Shown here: positions 46,129 to 54,979 of the stretch, one piece after another
How positions within the stretch are numbered: position 1 is the first letter of the stretch
How the letters are laid out: the number at the start of each line of letters is the position of its first letter
Assembly (NCBI RefSeq): GCF_002157855.1
Contig: NZ_CP020880.1
Span: 2,728,001 to 2,792,000 of the forward strand
DNA: 64,000 bases
Source of the DNA: Sutcliffiella horikoshii
GTDB taxonomy: Bacteria > Bacillota > Bacilli > Bacillales > Bacillaceae_I
Direction: 5' to 3'
Program-made: the position numbers and the translations under genes
The notes under the pieces: model-generated
Databases searched by the model: none
Told to the model about the DNA's origin: nothing
Seen by the model: only the letters and a program-made list of their open reading frames with translations

Positions 46129-47499
46129 ATGGAAATACAGATCTTGTTATCAGATAATAAAACTAAGTACAGTCAAATTTATGAACAACTAAAGCAAGCC
46201 ATTTTAGAAAGAAAGCTTGCAGCACACACTAAGCTTCCCTCTAAACGCCGATTGGCTGACATGTTAAATATAAGTGTGATAACCGTTCAATTTGCTTATG
46301 AACAGCTACAGAGTGAAGGGTATTGTTACACGATTGAACGGCAGGGATATTTTGTTTCTGAAATAGAAGAGGAGTGGACTTATCAGGTAAACGAGAAAAT
46401 TATCCCGCTGAAGGACACCCCTAAACCTGAGCAAGTTATAAATTTTAAAAATGGTCAGGTGGATGCAGCTGGCTTCCCTTATAAAATCTGGAACCGTTTA
46501 TATCGAAGAGAGCTTATGGAAACAAATGTAAACCGCACGACGTGGCAAGGGGAATATATATTACGAGAGCAAATTGCGGCTTACTTACAACAAGCTAGAG
46601 GATTAACGTGCGTCCCTGAACAGGTATATATCTTTAGTGGTTTTCAGCAACAGTTAATGAACGTATGTCTATTTCTCAACCGGTGTACTGTTGGAATGGA
46701 AGATCCCGGATTTATTCGAGCAAGATCTGTTTTAGAGCAGTTACACATCCCCTATCATGCAATCCCTTTGGATGAGGAAGGCTGCACCGTGCCCAGCACT
46801 CAAATGAAGTTGCTATATACTACACCAGCACATCAATATCCAACCGGAACCATTATGTCCGTTTCTAGAAGAGTTGAGTTAATACAATGGGCAATTAAGC
46901 AGGATACTTATATCATTGAGGATGACTATGATTCTGAGTTCCGTTACAAAGGGGCCCCGATTGCTACCATGTCCAACCTAGATTCATCTGACAGAGTTAT
47001 TTACTTTGGTACATTTTCCAAGACCTTGTTACCATCACTCCGGATGAGCTATGTTGTTATCCCAAAATCTTTACAATCAGATTTTGAAAGATTCAACACC
47101 CTTCATAAGTCAACCGTTTCTAAAATCGACCAGTTAGTAGTGGCTAAATTTATCCAAGAAGGACACTATAGTTCGCACATAGCAAAAATGAGGACACTTT
47201 ATCGAAGCAAAAGACTCTGTTTAATGGAAAGTATAAACAACTATTTGGGAGAAGAATATGAGGTAATTGGGGATGCAGCAGGCTTACATGTCATCGTTCA
47301 ATTACCAAAACGATTAGATGAATCTACTGCAATAAAATTGGCAAGAGCAAACGGAATTGAAATAGATGCCATCTCCCCTATGTATCAGCTTCACAAACCA
47401 AGTCACCAAGTCATTCTTGGGTATGGGGAACCAAGTATAGGAGAAATTCAGAGAGGCATAAGCTTATTAGCTTCTGTTTGGAATGTAAATAAAGTATAA
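46129..47499 (+). CDS. MocR-family (GntR helix-turn-helix plus aminotransferase domain) regulator
   Basis: The 456-residue protein has a GntR winged helix at residues 8-75 (LPSKRRLADMLNISVITVQF), a linker, then a fold-type I aminotransferase domain. PLP site Lys is in FGTFSKTLLPSLRMSYVV, and DDYDSEFRYKG holds the PLP-nitrogen Asp. Such proteins sense PLP or amino compounds, as PdxR and GabR do. Ligand not assignable. Divergent from RimJ/L GNAT. Confidence 0.93.
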   Translation: MEIQILLSDNKTKYSQIYEQLKQAILERKLAAHTKLPSKRRLADMLNISVITVQFAYEQLQSEGYCYTIERQGYFVSEIEEEWTYQVNEKIIPLKDTPKPEQVINFKNGQVDAAGFPYKIWNRLYRRELMETNVNRTTWQGEYILREQIAAYLQQARGLTCVPEQVYIFSGFQQQLMNVCLFLNRCTVGMEDPGFIRARSVLEQLHIPYHAIPLDEEGCTVPSTQMKLLYTTPAHQYPTGTIMSVSRRVELIQWAIKQDTYIIEDDYDSEFRYKGAPIATMSNLDSSDRVIYFGTFSKTLLPSLRMSYVVIPKSLQSDFERFNTLHKSTVSKIDQLVVAKFIQEGHYSSHIAKMRTLYRSKRLCLMESINNYLGEEYEVIGDAAGLHVIVQLPKRLDESTAIKLARANGIEIDAISPMYQLHKPSHQVILGYGEPSIGEIQRGISLLASVWNVNKV

Positions 47500-47522
47500 A
47501 GATAATGGATCATCATTTTCTG

Positions 47523-47882
47523 TTAAAATAATGATCCTATCTTTGCTTTTAATAAATTCACTAGGTTCTGTTGAAGAATTAAGAAAACAAACCAGCCACT
47601 AACGCCAATAAAAATAGAAGCGTATAGGTTGATAGATTGTTTTAATGAAAGATACACGATGAGTAGTAACACAGCAGTAGCCGGAAATCCCCACAAAACA
47701 CCTAGAGCAAACTTACTCAAACTCTCACTTGATTCTCCTTGAACATATAACCAAATAATACTTAACAAACTGACTAGAGGTAGTGCGGCTACAACTCCTC
47801 CATATGTAGGAAAACGCCGAGCAATCTCTGTTACAATACCAATGATAACTGCTGATACGAGAATCTTAGTCAACAGGTACAT
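47523..47882 (-). CDS. DUF3147-family membrane protein
   Basis: A protein of 119 residues from ATG 47882 (GGGAG 11 bases upstream). Four membrane helices, with the family segment YGGVVAALPLVSLLSIIWLY. Overlaps the MarR stop by 17 bases, so co-expressed with it. Confidence 0.82.
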   Translation of the reverse strand: MYLLTKILVSAVIIGIVTEIARRFPTYGGVVAALPLVSLLSIIWLYVQGESSESLSKFALGVLWGFPATAVLLLIVYLSLKQSINLYASIFIGVSGWFVFLILQQNLVNLLKAKIGSLF

Positions 47883-48288
47883 TCTTTGCACGCTCCCTCA
47901 AAATTTTAAAGGCAGACTCTACTAACGACCTTTCATCCGAAGACATACTCTCCCATATATCAGTCAATTTGTTCTCATCTAAACTTGTGTTTCTTTGTAA
48001 TACCTCTCTTCCTATATCACTTAATTTTAAGATTACCTTCCTTTCATCTGAAGGATCTCTTTCTTTCATTAAATAGTTTCGTTCAATAATGCGTTTAACA
48101 TTTTCAGATGCCGTATTGTGAGACACATCTAAATAGCATGCAACTTCATTAATTCCAATGTTCGGTTTTTTCTCAACAAGCTGCAGAATCCTAATAACCT
48201 GGTGTGTAATCTTTTCTTTATGCGGATAGTGCAAATGAAAATAAATATCTGTCCAATACTTATTTAACTCCTTGACGTTAAAACTCAA
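47866..48288 (-). CDS. MarR-family regulator
   Basis: The 140-residue winged-helix protein has DVSHNTASENVKRIIERNYL as recognition region and DPSDERKVILKLSDIG as wing, a standard MarR layout. Probably represses itself and the DUF3147 gene through the upstream dyads. Confidence 0.88.
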   Translation of the reverse strand: MSFNVKELNKYWTDIYFHLHYPHKEKITHQVIRILQLVEKKPNIGINEVACYLDVSHNTASENVKRIIERNYLMKERDPSDERKVILKLSDIGREVLQRNTSLDENKLTDIWESMSSDERSLVESAFKILRERAKNVPVD

Positions 48289-48305
48289 CTTGAACCCACC
48301 TTTTT

Positions 48306-48352
48306 ATATCGTACATATAGATTGTATCTTATGATACGATATAAAACAAATA
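48306..48352 (-). promoter_or_regulatory. MarR operator/promoter
   Basis: Dyad GTATC-ATAA-GATAC plus an outer pair ATATCGTA / TACGATAT (48307-48314 and 48335-48342). On the minus strand TTGTTT, 17 bp and TACAAT could be the promoter, with the dyad in its spacer. Confidence 0.6.
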
Positions 48353-48391
48353 ATTTTGACGCCTTATATGGAAAGGCGCCTTTAACATCCT

Positions 48392-48889
48392 TTAAGTCCA
48401 ATCAACGCCATCCCAAGAGGATTGCAACTTTCGCAATAATACAATTTGCCCGATATGGTACGTATCGTGCATCATGATATTACTGAGTAAACGCTCAGTA
48501 GAATAGCTGTTAGCTGCATAGGGAGCTTTTAACTTTTCGTCGTTAAGGTCCTCAATGACCCTTTTTAATTTATTCATGACTTCACTGAGGCGCTGCACTG
48601 TCTTGGCCCACCCACTTTCGTCTTCTGGATCTCCTTGACTCCCAAAGGTTGCTTCATTGTCTTCTGCCTTATGCGGATTATCTGTGCCCTTTATTCGATG
48701 GATCACGTCTTCATTCCAAAAGATCAAGTGATTGACAATCTGCCAAATAGAATTGCTGATTCCAGAACTTGTCCAAGATGCCTCTGCTGCAGTGACTCCT
48801 TGTAGAGCCTGATCCATGGATGCAAACCACTCATTCTCATGGCAATGAATATCGAGTTGTTCTAAAAACATTTTGGTTACAACTTGCAT
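48392..48889 (-). CDS. DinB-family four-helix protein
   Basis: The 165-residue protein has three metal-ligand His positions in the DinB pattern (IWQIVNHLIFWNEDV and MHDTYHIGQIVLL). Possibly a metal-dependent thiol (bacillithiol) transferase. Good ribosome site GGGGGATTGG. Confidence 0.88.
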   Translation of the reverse strand: MQVVTKMFLEQLDIHCHENEWFASMDQALQGVTAAEASWTSSGISNSIWQIVNHLIFWNEDVIHRIKGTDNPHKAEDNEATFGSQGDPEDESGWAKTVQRLSEVMNKLKRVIEDLNDEKLKAPYAANSYSTERLLSNIMMHDTYHIGQIVLLRKLQSSWDGVDWT

Positions 48890-48919
48890 ACAACCAATCC
48901 CCCCACTATTTAATAAACG

Positions 48920-49417
48920 CTACAATAATTTTGACATATAATACTCATCATAAGATCTATCGTTTATAATAAGTGATTTTCTTTTCGTTCCTTCTATATC
49001 AAAGCCACTTTTTTTATAGAGTGCTACACCAGACTCGTTTTCGGTAACAACTGTTAATTCCAATCGTGAAATGTTATGTTTAGAAACCCAATTTGTTACA
49101 TGATCAAACAGCTTTGTACCTACTCCTTTCCCTCTATATTCTTCTAAGATCCCTATTACAAGATACGCGGTGTGCTTTGTTCTTTTAACGCTTCCGCCCA
49201 TAACGAATAAGTATCCAATTAATTTGCCATTTTCTTCTGCTACAAAAATTGTTGAATTTTTTTGCTTGTCCAATAATTCTATTCGTTTTTGCTGTTGCTC
49301 AAGCGTCGTTTCTCGTTCACCAGGCTCCATAAGCATAAAAGTAGATGTACTCTCAACTTCCTTTATTAGAACTAGTGAATTTTCTGCATCTTCCATTCTA
49401 ATCTCTCTAATTAGCAT
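48920..49417 (-). CDS. GNAT-family N-acetyltransferase
   Basis: A protein of 165 residues from ATG 49417 (GAGGAG 7 bases upstream). Acetyl-CoA loop LEEYRGKGVGTKLFDHV and terminal LYKKSGFDIEGTKRKS, PhnO/RimI-like. Confidence 0.9.
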   Translation of the reverse strand: MLIREIRMEDAENSLVLIKEVESTSTFMLMEPGERETTLEQQQKRIELLDKQKNSTIFVAEENGKLIGYLFVMGGSVKRTKHTAYLVIGILEEYRGKGVGTKLFDHVTNWVSKHNISRLELTVVTENESGVALYKKSGFDIEGTKRKSLIINDRSYDEYYMSKLL

Positions 49418-49541
49418 TCTAAATCTCCTCTTTCCCTTTTCCATCCCTAAGAAGCTATCTATTGTGTTGCAATCGCTCCAATTATATAATGCACATGCGT
49501 TATTCGTTTGATAGGCTACTTAAATCAATGTATTATTTTAT

Positions 49542-49757
49542 TCACTTCATTGAAATATATAGGCTATATAAAGCAGGTATTAATAAAGCTAGAGCAAGGC
49601 AATATACTGCTGCTAATTTAGACTGTTTTATAAGACGTTCATCGCCTAATTTTATATATTGAAAAAAGGTAAGACTGAAATAAAAGCAAAATGTGATTAG
49701 TATCATAGAAAGAAGCCCTAACCAGTTTTCTGTTCCTATGAAAGTTAGATTTGACAT
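49542..49757 (-). CDS. Small membrane protein, 71 residues
   Basis: Two hydrophobic segments (about 12-32 and 47-68) joined by a KLGDERLIKQSK loop. Not recognised. The 49758-49980 gap beyond it holds a hydrophobic out-of-frame stretch without a start, perhaps a remnant. Confidence 0.55.
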   Translation of the reverse strand: MSNLTFIGTENWLGLLSMILITFCFYFSLTFFQYIKLGDERLIKQSKLAAVYCLALALLIPALYSLYISMK

Positions 49758-49980
49758 TCAAACACCCCTAAAATAAGAAATTACTATTAGACAATCATGC
49801 CTTATTTTTTGGCAAGGAGCCACCCATTTTGCTCCATTAGCTCCAGTTGATTAAAGGGAGTGATTAGGCTATTCTTGCCTGTTTTTTGGGGTAAAAAGTG
49901 AAACCAATCAATAAAGCTATAAGTACCGTAGCAACCAAGTTGAAAATCCGATTTCATATTCATTAGTTAATGAAACGGAA

Positions 49981-50835
49981 TTATTCTTTTTTATCAAAGC
50001 CAAGATGAACAGAGTCTGCAATCTTTTCATAGCCAATTTCTTTATAAATCTTATTTGATGTCGGATTCATCATATCTGTGTACAGAACGCAAAAGTTGAA
50101 GTTTTTAAGTAGTTCACTTGATATTGCTTTAACAAGAGTCCGAGCATATCCTTTTTTACGTTCTTCCTTAGGAGTAAAAACCAAACCCACAGTAACACCG
50201 TTTTTTGTAGGACGTGACTTCTTCATCATAGATACGATTTTTCCTTTATTCTCCCAAATAAAAATCTCTTGTTCGTTTATAAACATTGCAACACGTTTTT
50301 TTACTTGTTCGATGGGCGAAATTGGCAGACCGGCATCATTTTCGAATAAATTGAACCACTTCTCGATAATTGCAGAATCACTTTCTTCCGCATAACGCCA
50401 AGATCCGGGACTATTTACAAGCATTTCATTAACCTTATTCAAACGGTATAATCCCTGATCCATGAGCAGCTGATGAGATTTACCCGTTTTAACTTCCCAC
50501 TTTTTCGCGACTTGGTATGCCCAATCTTTCAGACTGATGATTGAACTAAATTCAATTCCCAATTCGACCATATTTCTTATGAAGAAATCTATTATTTCTT
50601 CTAAACGGTTTTCATCGACAAAAACAATATTTAACGGATGCGGTGGTGTCATTTGGAAAAAGGCTAACACATTTCCATCTTCCTCAATTACCGCCATAAA
50701 GGGATTCTCATAATTACCAGCTTTAATTGCTTGCAAAACACCATAAAAAAGACTGAACACATCTTCCTTTTCCAATAAAAACGACCCAATTTTATTCTCA
50801 AAATCATAAGCATTTTCATAAACTTTATATCTCAT
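49981..50835 (-). CDS. GNAT-family N-acetyltransferase, two-domain
   Basis: A protein of 284 residues from ATG 50835 (AAAGGGTG 6 bases upstream; the ORF continues to 50877). The C-terminal GNAT domain has VTVGLVFTPKEERKKGYART; the N-terminal half (about 1-140) is a degenerate GNAT-like domain. Confidence 0.88.
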   Translation of the reverse strand: MRYKVYENAYDFENKIGSFLLEKEDVFSLFYGVLQAIKAGNYENPFMAVIEEDGNVLAFFQMTPPHPLNIVFVDENRLEEIIDFFIRNMVELGIEFSSIISLKDWAYQVAKKWEVKTGKSHQLLMDQGLYRLNKVNEMLVNSPGSWRYAEESDSAIIEKWFNLFENDAGLPISPIEQVKKRVAMFINEQEIFIWENKGKIVSMMKKSRPTKNGVTVGLVFTPKEERKKGYARTLVKAISSELLKNFNFCVLYTDMMNPTSNKIYKEIGYEKIADSVHLGFDKKE

Positions 50836-50973
50836 TTTTAACACCCTTTGAATTATTTCTATATCTTCAGGATACATATATCGTTATATCCTGTTTCTTC
50901 TTTCACAGCTTGATTTGGCAAAGACACTGGTTTCCCCACTTGCTCAAAATATCTATCTTTTTTCAATTTATGT

Positions 50974-51258
50974 CTATTTCTTACCTTTTAATTCTAAAAG
51001 TATCGGTGCTATATTTAATAAGATAGAAACAATGGTCAAAAACCATAATGCCCTCTCCATACCAGGTACGACATCCATTAAAGCTGCCCAATCTTCCACT
51101 TCTACCCAGTCTGATACAAGACTGTATTCTGCACAAAGTGTTAAAGCTGTAAATGACAATCCCAACGCCATAGCAAGCTTATAATCCTTACCGGCTGCAT
51201 ACAAATAAAGATTTATAAAAGTTACTACTATAGCAATAACCCCTAATATTACCCACAT
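50974..51258 (-). CDS. Membrane protein, 94 residues
   Basis: ATG 51258 lies 9 bases after GGGGG; 51273 is the alternative. Three hydrophobic segments. Promoter motif copy 4 lies 69 bases upstream. Not recognised. Confidence 0.65.
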   Translation of the reverse strand: MWVILGVIAIVVTFINLYLYAAGKDYKLAMALGLSFTALTLCAEYSLVSDWVEVEDWAALMDVVPGMERALWFLTIVSILLNIAPILLELKGKK

Positions 51259-51326
51259 AACTATTTCCCCCATATATATTCAGATTAGTATCTTTTTTTA
51301 CAAATCTATTCTAATTCTTAATTCCA

Positions 51327-51355
51327 ATTATTTCATAACCTGAAAATTCCTACAA
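51327..51355 (-). promoter_or_regulatory. Conserved promoter-like motif, copy 4
   Basis: Minus strand: TTGTAG (51355-51350), 17 bp, AATAAT (51332-51327) within TGAAATAATTGGAAT. The spacer GAATTTTCAGGTTATGA is nearly that of copy 1. Confidence 0.75.
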
Positions 51356-51381
51356 TATGTATTTTTTTATCTTGTCTAAAA

Positions 51382-51419
51382 TAAAAATGAGCGCTAATCC
51401 TTATTATAAGGTTCGCGCC
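51382..51419 (-). terminator. Terminator-like hairpin upstream of motif copy 4
   Basis: Minus strand: GGCGCGAACC / GGATTAGCGCTC followed by ATTTTTATTTT, downstream of the 311-residue gene. Same GCGC-type hairpin as at 30655 and 44963. Confidence 0.65.
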
Positions 51420-51484
51420 ATTTACATTTAATGAATGTCTTTTTTGTCCTTAGTTTAAAAGTTTGAGTTTCCTTTACATTACGC

Positions 51485-52420
51485 TTAGTTTTTAAGACAC
51501 TCGGAAGGATCAATTCTGATGGATTCCCAGTTCCCCTTAAAATTCTTCTTGTATTGTGAAACTAATACATCTGTATCGTTTGTTAATTGATAAAAGATAA
51601 AACGATAATCTGCTTCATCCGTCCCAATAAAATTTATGGTTTTGACGTAACCGTCTTGTTTTGCAGGCAACTGTTTTTTTATTAATTTGCACCATTCTCC
51701 ATACATAATAGCAACCACGGCTTCTGCATCATGCTGCCAGAGATGATAGGCTGCACATAGGAAGTCCTCTCCATATAACTTTATCTGGTCAATTTTATAC
51801 AAGTTCTGCTCTTTTTTTAATTGGACATAGCCATAATAATAAGCAAAATAGGTGACACCTTTAGATGAACCTTCAATGCTTTCGAGCTCAATGAAATAAG
51901 GAACCCTATCGTTTTCATCTGGAAGTCTGTTCATTTTAATAAGATTTAAATGTCCAATTCCAGTAAAAGATTGAAGATATTCATTATAAGAAACACTTTT
52001 TTGATAGTCTTTAGTAAAAAAGTTATAAGCAATTGGAAAAGGCAATTTTGCCATCCCTACAGTTCCGCACCCACCCAACTGGTTTGGAGTGAGGTTTTCA
52101 GCTTCTCTTAAAATACTAAAGTAGTTTAAAATAGTTTTGTCAGGAGTCCGGGTTAAAGTAGCAGGCAGTTTTATTTCTTTGTAGTTTAATTCATAATAGG
52201 GATCAAAAAATTGGGTGTTCTTAAAAAGGGTATTTTTTATAGGAAGGCTGGAAGGGCGGAAGTATTTTTCGGTATCACTCTTAATTATTAAAGAACTTTG
52301 GTTTCGTTCAACTGGCTGTCCAAATGTTTGCGGTTCGTATTGGGCTCCCATAACGAGTGTCATTTCTTTCCTTAAATCATGTTTAAATGCCCGATTTATC
52401 CATTTTATCAGGTGTTTCAA
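51485..52420 (-). CDS. Hypothetical protein, 311 residues
   Basis: A soluble protein without signal or membrane segment; several Trp/Tyr-rich stretches (FAYYYGYVQLKKEQ). Not recognised. Single gene with its own terminator. Confidence 0.65.
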   Translation of the reverse strand: MKHLIKWINRAFKHDLRKEMTLVMGAQYEPQTFGQPVERNQSSLIIKSDTEKYFRPSSLPIKNTLFKNTQFFDPYYELNYKEIKLPATLTRTPDKTILNYFSILREAENLTPNQLGGCGTVGMAKLPFPIAYNFFTKDYQKSVSYNEYLQSFTGIGHLNLIKMNRLPDENDRVPYFIELESIEGSSKGVTYFAYYYGYVQLKKEQNLYKIDQIKLYGEDFLCAAYHLWQHDAEAVVAIMYGEWCKLIKKQLPAKQDGYVKTINFIGTDEADYRFIFYQLTNDTDVLVSQYKKNFKGNWESIRIDPSECLKN

Positions 52421-52537
52421 TTAGTCTCCCCCTACAAGAATATGCTGTTCTACATTATTCACTTTCTTGGAGGATTATTAATATTTATGATGTTTGTCAA
52501 TTAGATACTGAAGTATAATCGGGCACATTACTTGAAC

Positions 52538-52822
52538 CTAACAATTCGATTCCTCGGCTTTGAGCAATTCACCATTTTGGTCATCTACTTGGATATTACC
52601 AAACTCACAAGACTCGTCTATTTCCCATTCAACAATGTACTTCCCAAAACTTTTGCTCACCGATTTTATTCTAATTTGATCTTTGTCCTTGTTGCGGTCT
52701 TTAATTAGATGTTGCAATACAATAGACTCAGCTTCCACTTGAGTAATTTTAAGGTCGGAATTTCCACAAGCAGCCAGGACTAAAAGTAGTAAAACAAGTA
52801 ACATGGAGACTATCTTTTGCAT
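52538..52822 (-). CDS. Small lipoprotein
   Basis: The 94-residue protein has signal and lipobox VLAAC (Cys18 or 19) and a short exported domain with a C-terminal Cys pair candidate (CEFG...SNC), similar in layout to PepSY-type lipoproteins. Not assigned. Confidence 0.65.
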   Translation of the reverse strand: MQKIVSMLLVLLLLVLAACGNSDLKITQVEAESIVLQHLIKDRNKDKDQIRIKSVSKSFGKYIVEWEIDESCEFGNIQVDDQNGELLKAEESNC

Positions 52823-52905
52823 ATTCCCTCACCTTTTTATACTTAGATTTTTTTATGTAAACTACTGATAAACTATTAAACAGAAGCTCCCATTCAATAA
52901 AAACC

Positions 52906-53280
52906 TTACTCTGTTGGGATATATCCTATAACTTCTTTTTCATGAAGGTCAACAAAAATCTGAGGTAACTCATTGGTAAGGTTTTCTTTCGATTCAAAAG
53001 TAACCATTAACACTTCATCTTTGTGAGATTTGCCCTCCAGCATATGTCCAAAACTAGTGTCTGTAATCTTCACTGAAGCATTTCTCCAATCCCCTTTAGC
53101 TAACTGATCCCATCCTTCTTTCTTAACGAATTCCCATGCAACCTTTTTTACAATTTGGTATTCATCATTTTCAACAATTTCTTCTTCAAGCTCCGCACTT
53201 TCTTCAACTTGAGGTGAACAAGCGATTAACCCAAAACATAAAGTAGTTATAACTACATTAATAATTGTTATTCTTTTAAT
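52906..53280 (-). CDS. Lipoprotein with apparent ATT start
   Basis: No ATG, GTG or TTG opens this frame before an internal ATG about 70 residues in. From ATT 53280 it reads Lys-Arg, then a hydrophobic stretch ending in lipobox GLIAC (Cys21), an acidic linker and a coherent domain to TAA at 52906 (124 residues). GGGAGG (53294-53289) lies 8 bases before ATT. AUU initiation is known for infC; here it is an inference. A mutated start is the alternative. Confidence 0.65.
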   Translation of the reverse strand: MKRITIINVVITTLCFGLIACSPQVEESAELEEEIVENDEYQIVKKVAWEFVKKEGWDQLAKGDWRNASVKITDTSFGHMLEGKSHKDEVLMVTFESKENLTNELPQIFVDLHEKEVIGYIPTE

Positions 53281-53425
53281 ACTAAGAGCCTCCCAATAAA
53301 TATATTTGAAGATTAGACGTATTATTTCCAGTCAAGTTTCACTTCTATTTATTAAGGCTGATGGCACTCCTGCTATTACAATAAACTGTCTAGCTTTAAA
53401 GGAAATATAATGTATTTTACAGTAA

Positions 53426-54298
53426 TTAGAAATTCAACTCGGAAGTTTTACCAGTTATTACATTTCTATAAATCTTTGCTCCTTGATTTGTCTGTATTAT
53501 TTCAAAGATCCCGTATCCTCGCCCCATGACTGTATAGATTTCATCTTCAGTTTGTTGTTTCGCTAGGATTACCACATATTCCTTGCCTGGCTGCATTTTG
53601 TAATCGTATTCAGATGTGTATGAAATAAACTTGGTTTCTTGTTCTTCTCTGGAAAGTTTGGTTAAGTCCATTTTTTCTAATCCTACATATTCACTTCCTA
53701 CCCATGAATCCAACAGGTTGGAAATCCTGATGTCTCCCCCTCCGCTGTAAATCGTCTTTTTACCGGATAAATCATTTCCATATATAGTATCAAGGATTTC
53801 AACTTCTAATGGTGTATATGGCATATAGGTATAAAAGTTTTCATATTTAGGAAGTACTTAGGCCTCTTTAATGTCAAGAACTTTTAAGTGTACAATAGAT
53901 GTCCCTTCAAAAAGTAAATTCCTAGGTTCTCTAGGATCCACCGCCCAGCTATTTTGGCTTTGAGAAACCGAATAAATATCCGCAGGACTAATTTCTTCCT
54001 GAATGCTTACATTCTGTTTGTTCTCTATGATTATTACCTTATCACTATGAATTCCAGCAAGGTTTTGAATGTCATTTTGTTGTCCACCAATGCTCCAAAT
54101 GAGGATTGCTGCCATAGTCAAAGTTAGCAATGTGGTAGCGACTACCTTTCTATTCTTAGGTATTCCTTTTCGGACTTTAGTCTGGCTCATTGCCAGTTCC
54201 TTGTTTATACGGTTAGAGATACTTTTTAGGTTTTGTTCTTTTAACCTATGATTCTTAGGAAATGATTGAAGATCATCGTGGAGTCTAGAATTTTTCAT
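53426..54298 (-). pseudogene. Anti-sigma-like membrane protein broken by in-frame TAA
   Basis: From ATG 54298 a cytoplasmic segment, one membrane helix (about residues 51-70) and an exported part run to TAA at 53860-53858. The same frame continues with 11 codons (VLPKYENFYTY) into the 132-residue remainder starting ATG 53824, with its natural stop at 53426. The start overlaps the sigma factor stop by 4 bases. The layout and coupling suggest an anti-sigma factor or regulon member. Confidence 0.75.
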
Positions 54299-54803
54299 AT
54301 TTCTCGGGCTCCCATCTTTTTCTCCAGCGTTTTCAAAGCCCTATGGTAGCTGAGATTCACTTTACTCTCGGTCCAATTCAGCGCTTGGGCAGTCTCTGGA
54401 ACTGACAGCTCGTTGATTCCTCTTAACATTAGTACGTCATAATAGCTTTGCTTTAACATTCTAATTTCCATATAGAGTTCCAGCTTCGTTTCACTTAAAC
54501 CCACAATTTCCTCAGGTGTATCCGAACCCTTAGCTGTCAAGCTGAATTGAAAATATCTATTTCTTTTTATCTCTTCTTTCCTTCTCTTTCTGCTTTCGTC
54601 AATCGTTACATTCCTGCCAATACTTATCAGCCATGTTCGAGGGTTTGATTCACCTTTAAACTTATGTATGTTTCTTACGGCCTTCAAAAAAGTCTCTTGA
54701 AAAAATCCTCGACATCCATACTGCCCGTATAGTAGATTAGAAAATTGTAAATGTCATTATGATATTCTTGAAACCAATCCGTTATCTCTATTTCGTTTCT
54801 CAT
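54295..54803 (-). pseudogene. ECF sigma factor with a -1 frameshift in region 2
   Basis: ATG 54803 (GGGGAG upstream) opens WFQEYHNDIYNFLIYYTGSM, then DVED, and runs into TGA. A plus-one frame continues QETFLKAVRNIHKFKGESNP into sigma region 2 and region 4 (ALNWTESKVNLSYHRALKTL) to the stop at 54295. The break is at a run of six T (minus strand, 54705-54700); seven would restore EDFFQETF. Either a real slippage mutation or an undercalled homopolymer. Confidence 0.85.
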
Positions 54804-54910
54804 TCATTCTCCCCTGTGAAACCATATACTAATTAGACGTTAGTTTTCATTTATACTTTCACCTTAATTCCTATATTTTTGGTCAGTAACTAAAATATAT
54901 AGCCTTAATA

Positions 54911-54942
54911 AACAAAAAGACACGTTCTTTTTCAACGTGCCA
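54911..54942 (-). terminator. Terminator after the M3 peptidase gene
   Basis: Minus-strand stem GGCACGTT / AACGTGTC followed by TTTTTG. Confidence 0.8.
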
Positions 54943-54979
54943 AGTGAATCCACTTTTACCCAATAGGATACCTTCTAAC

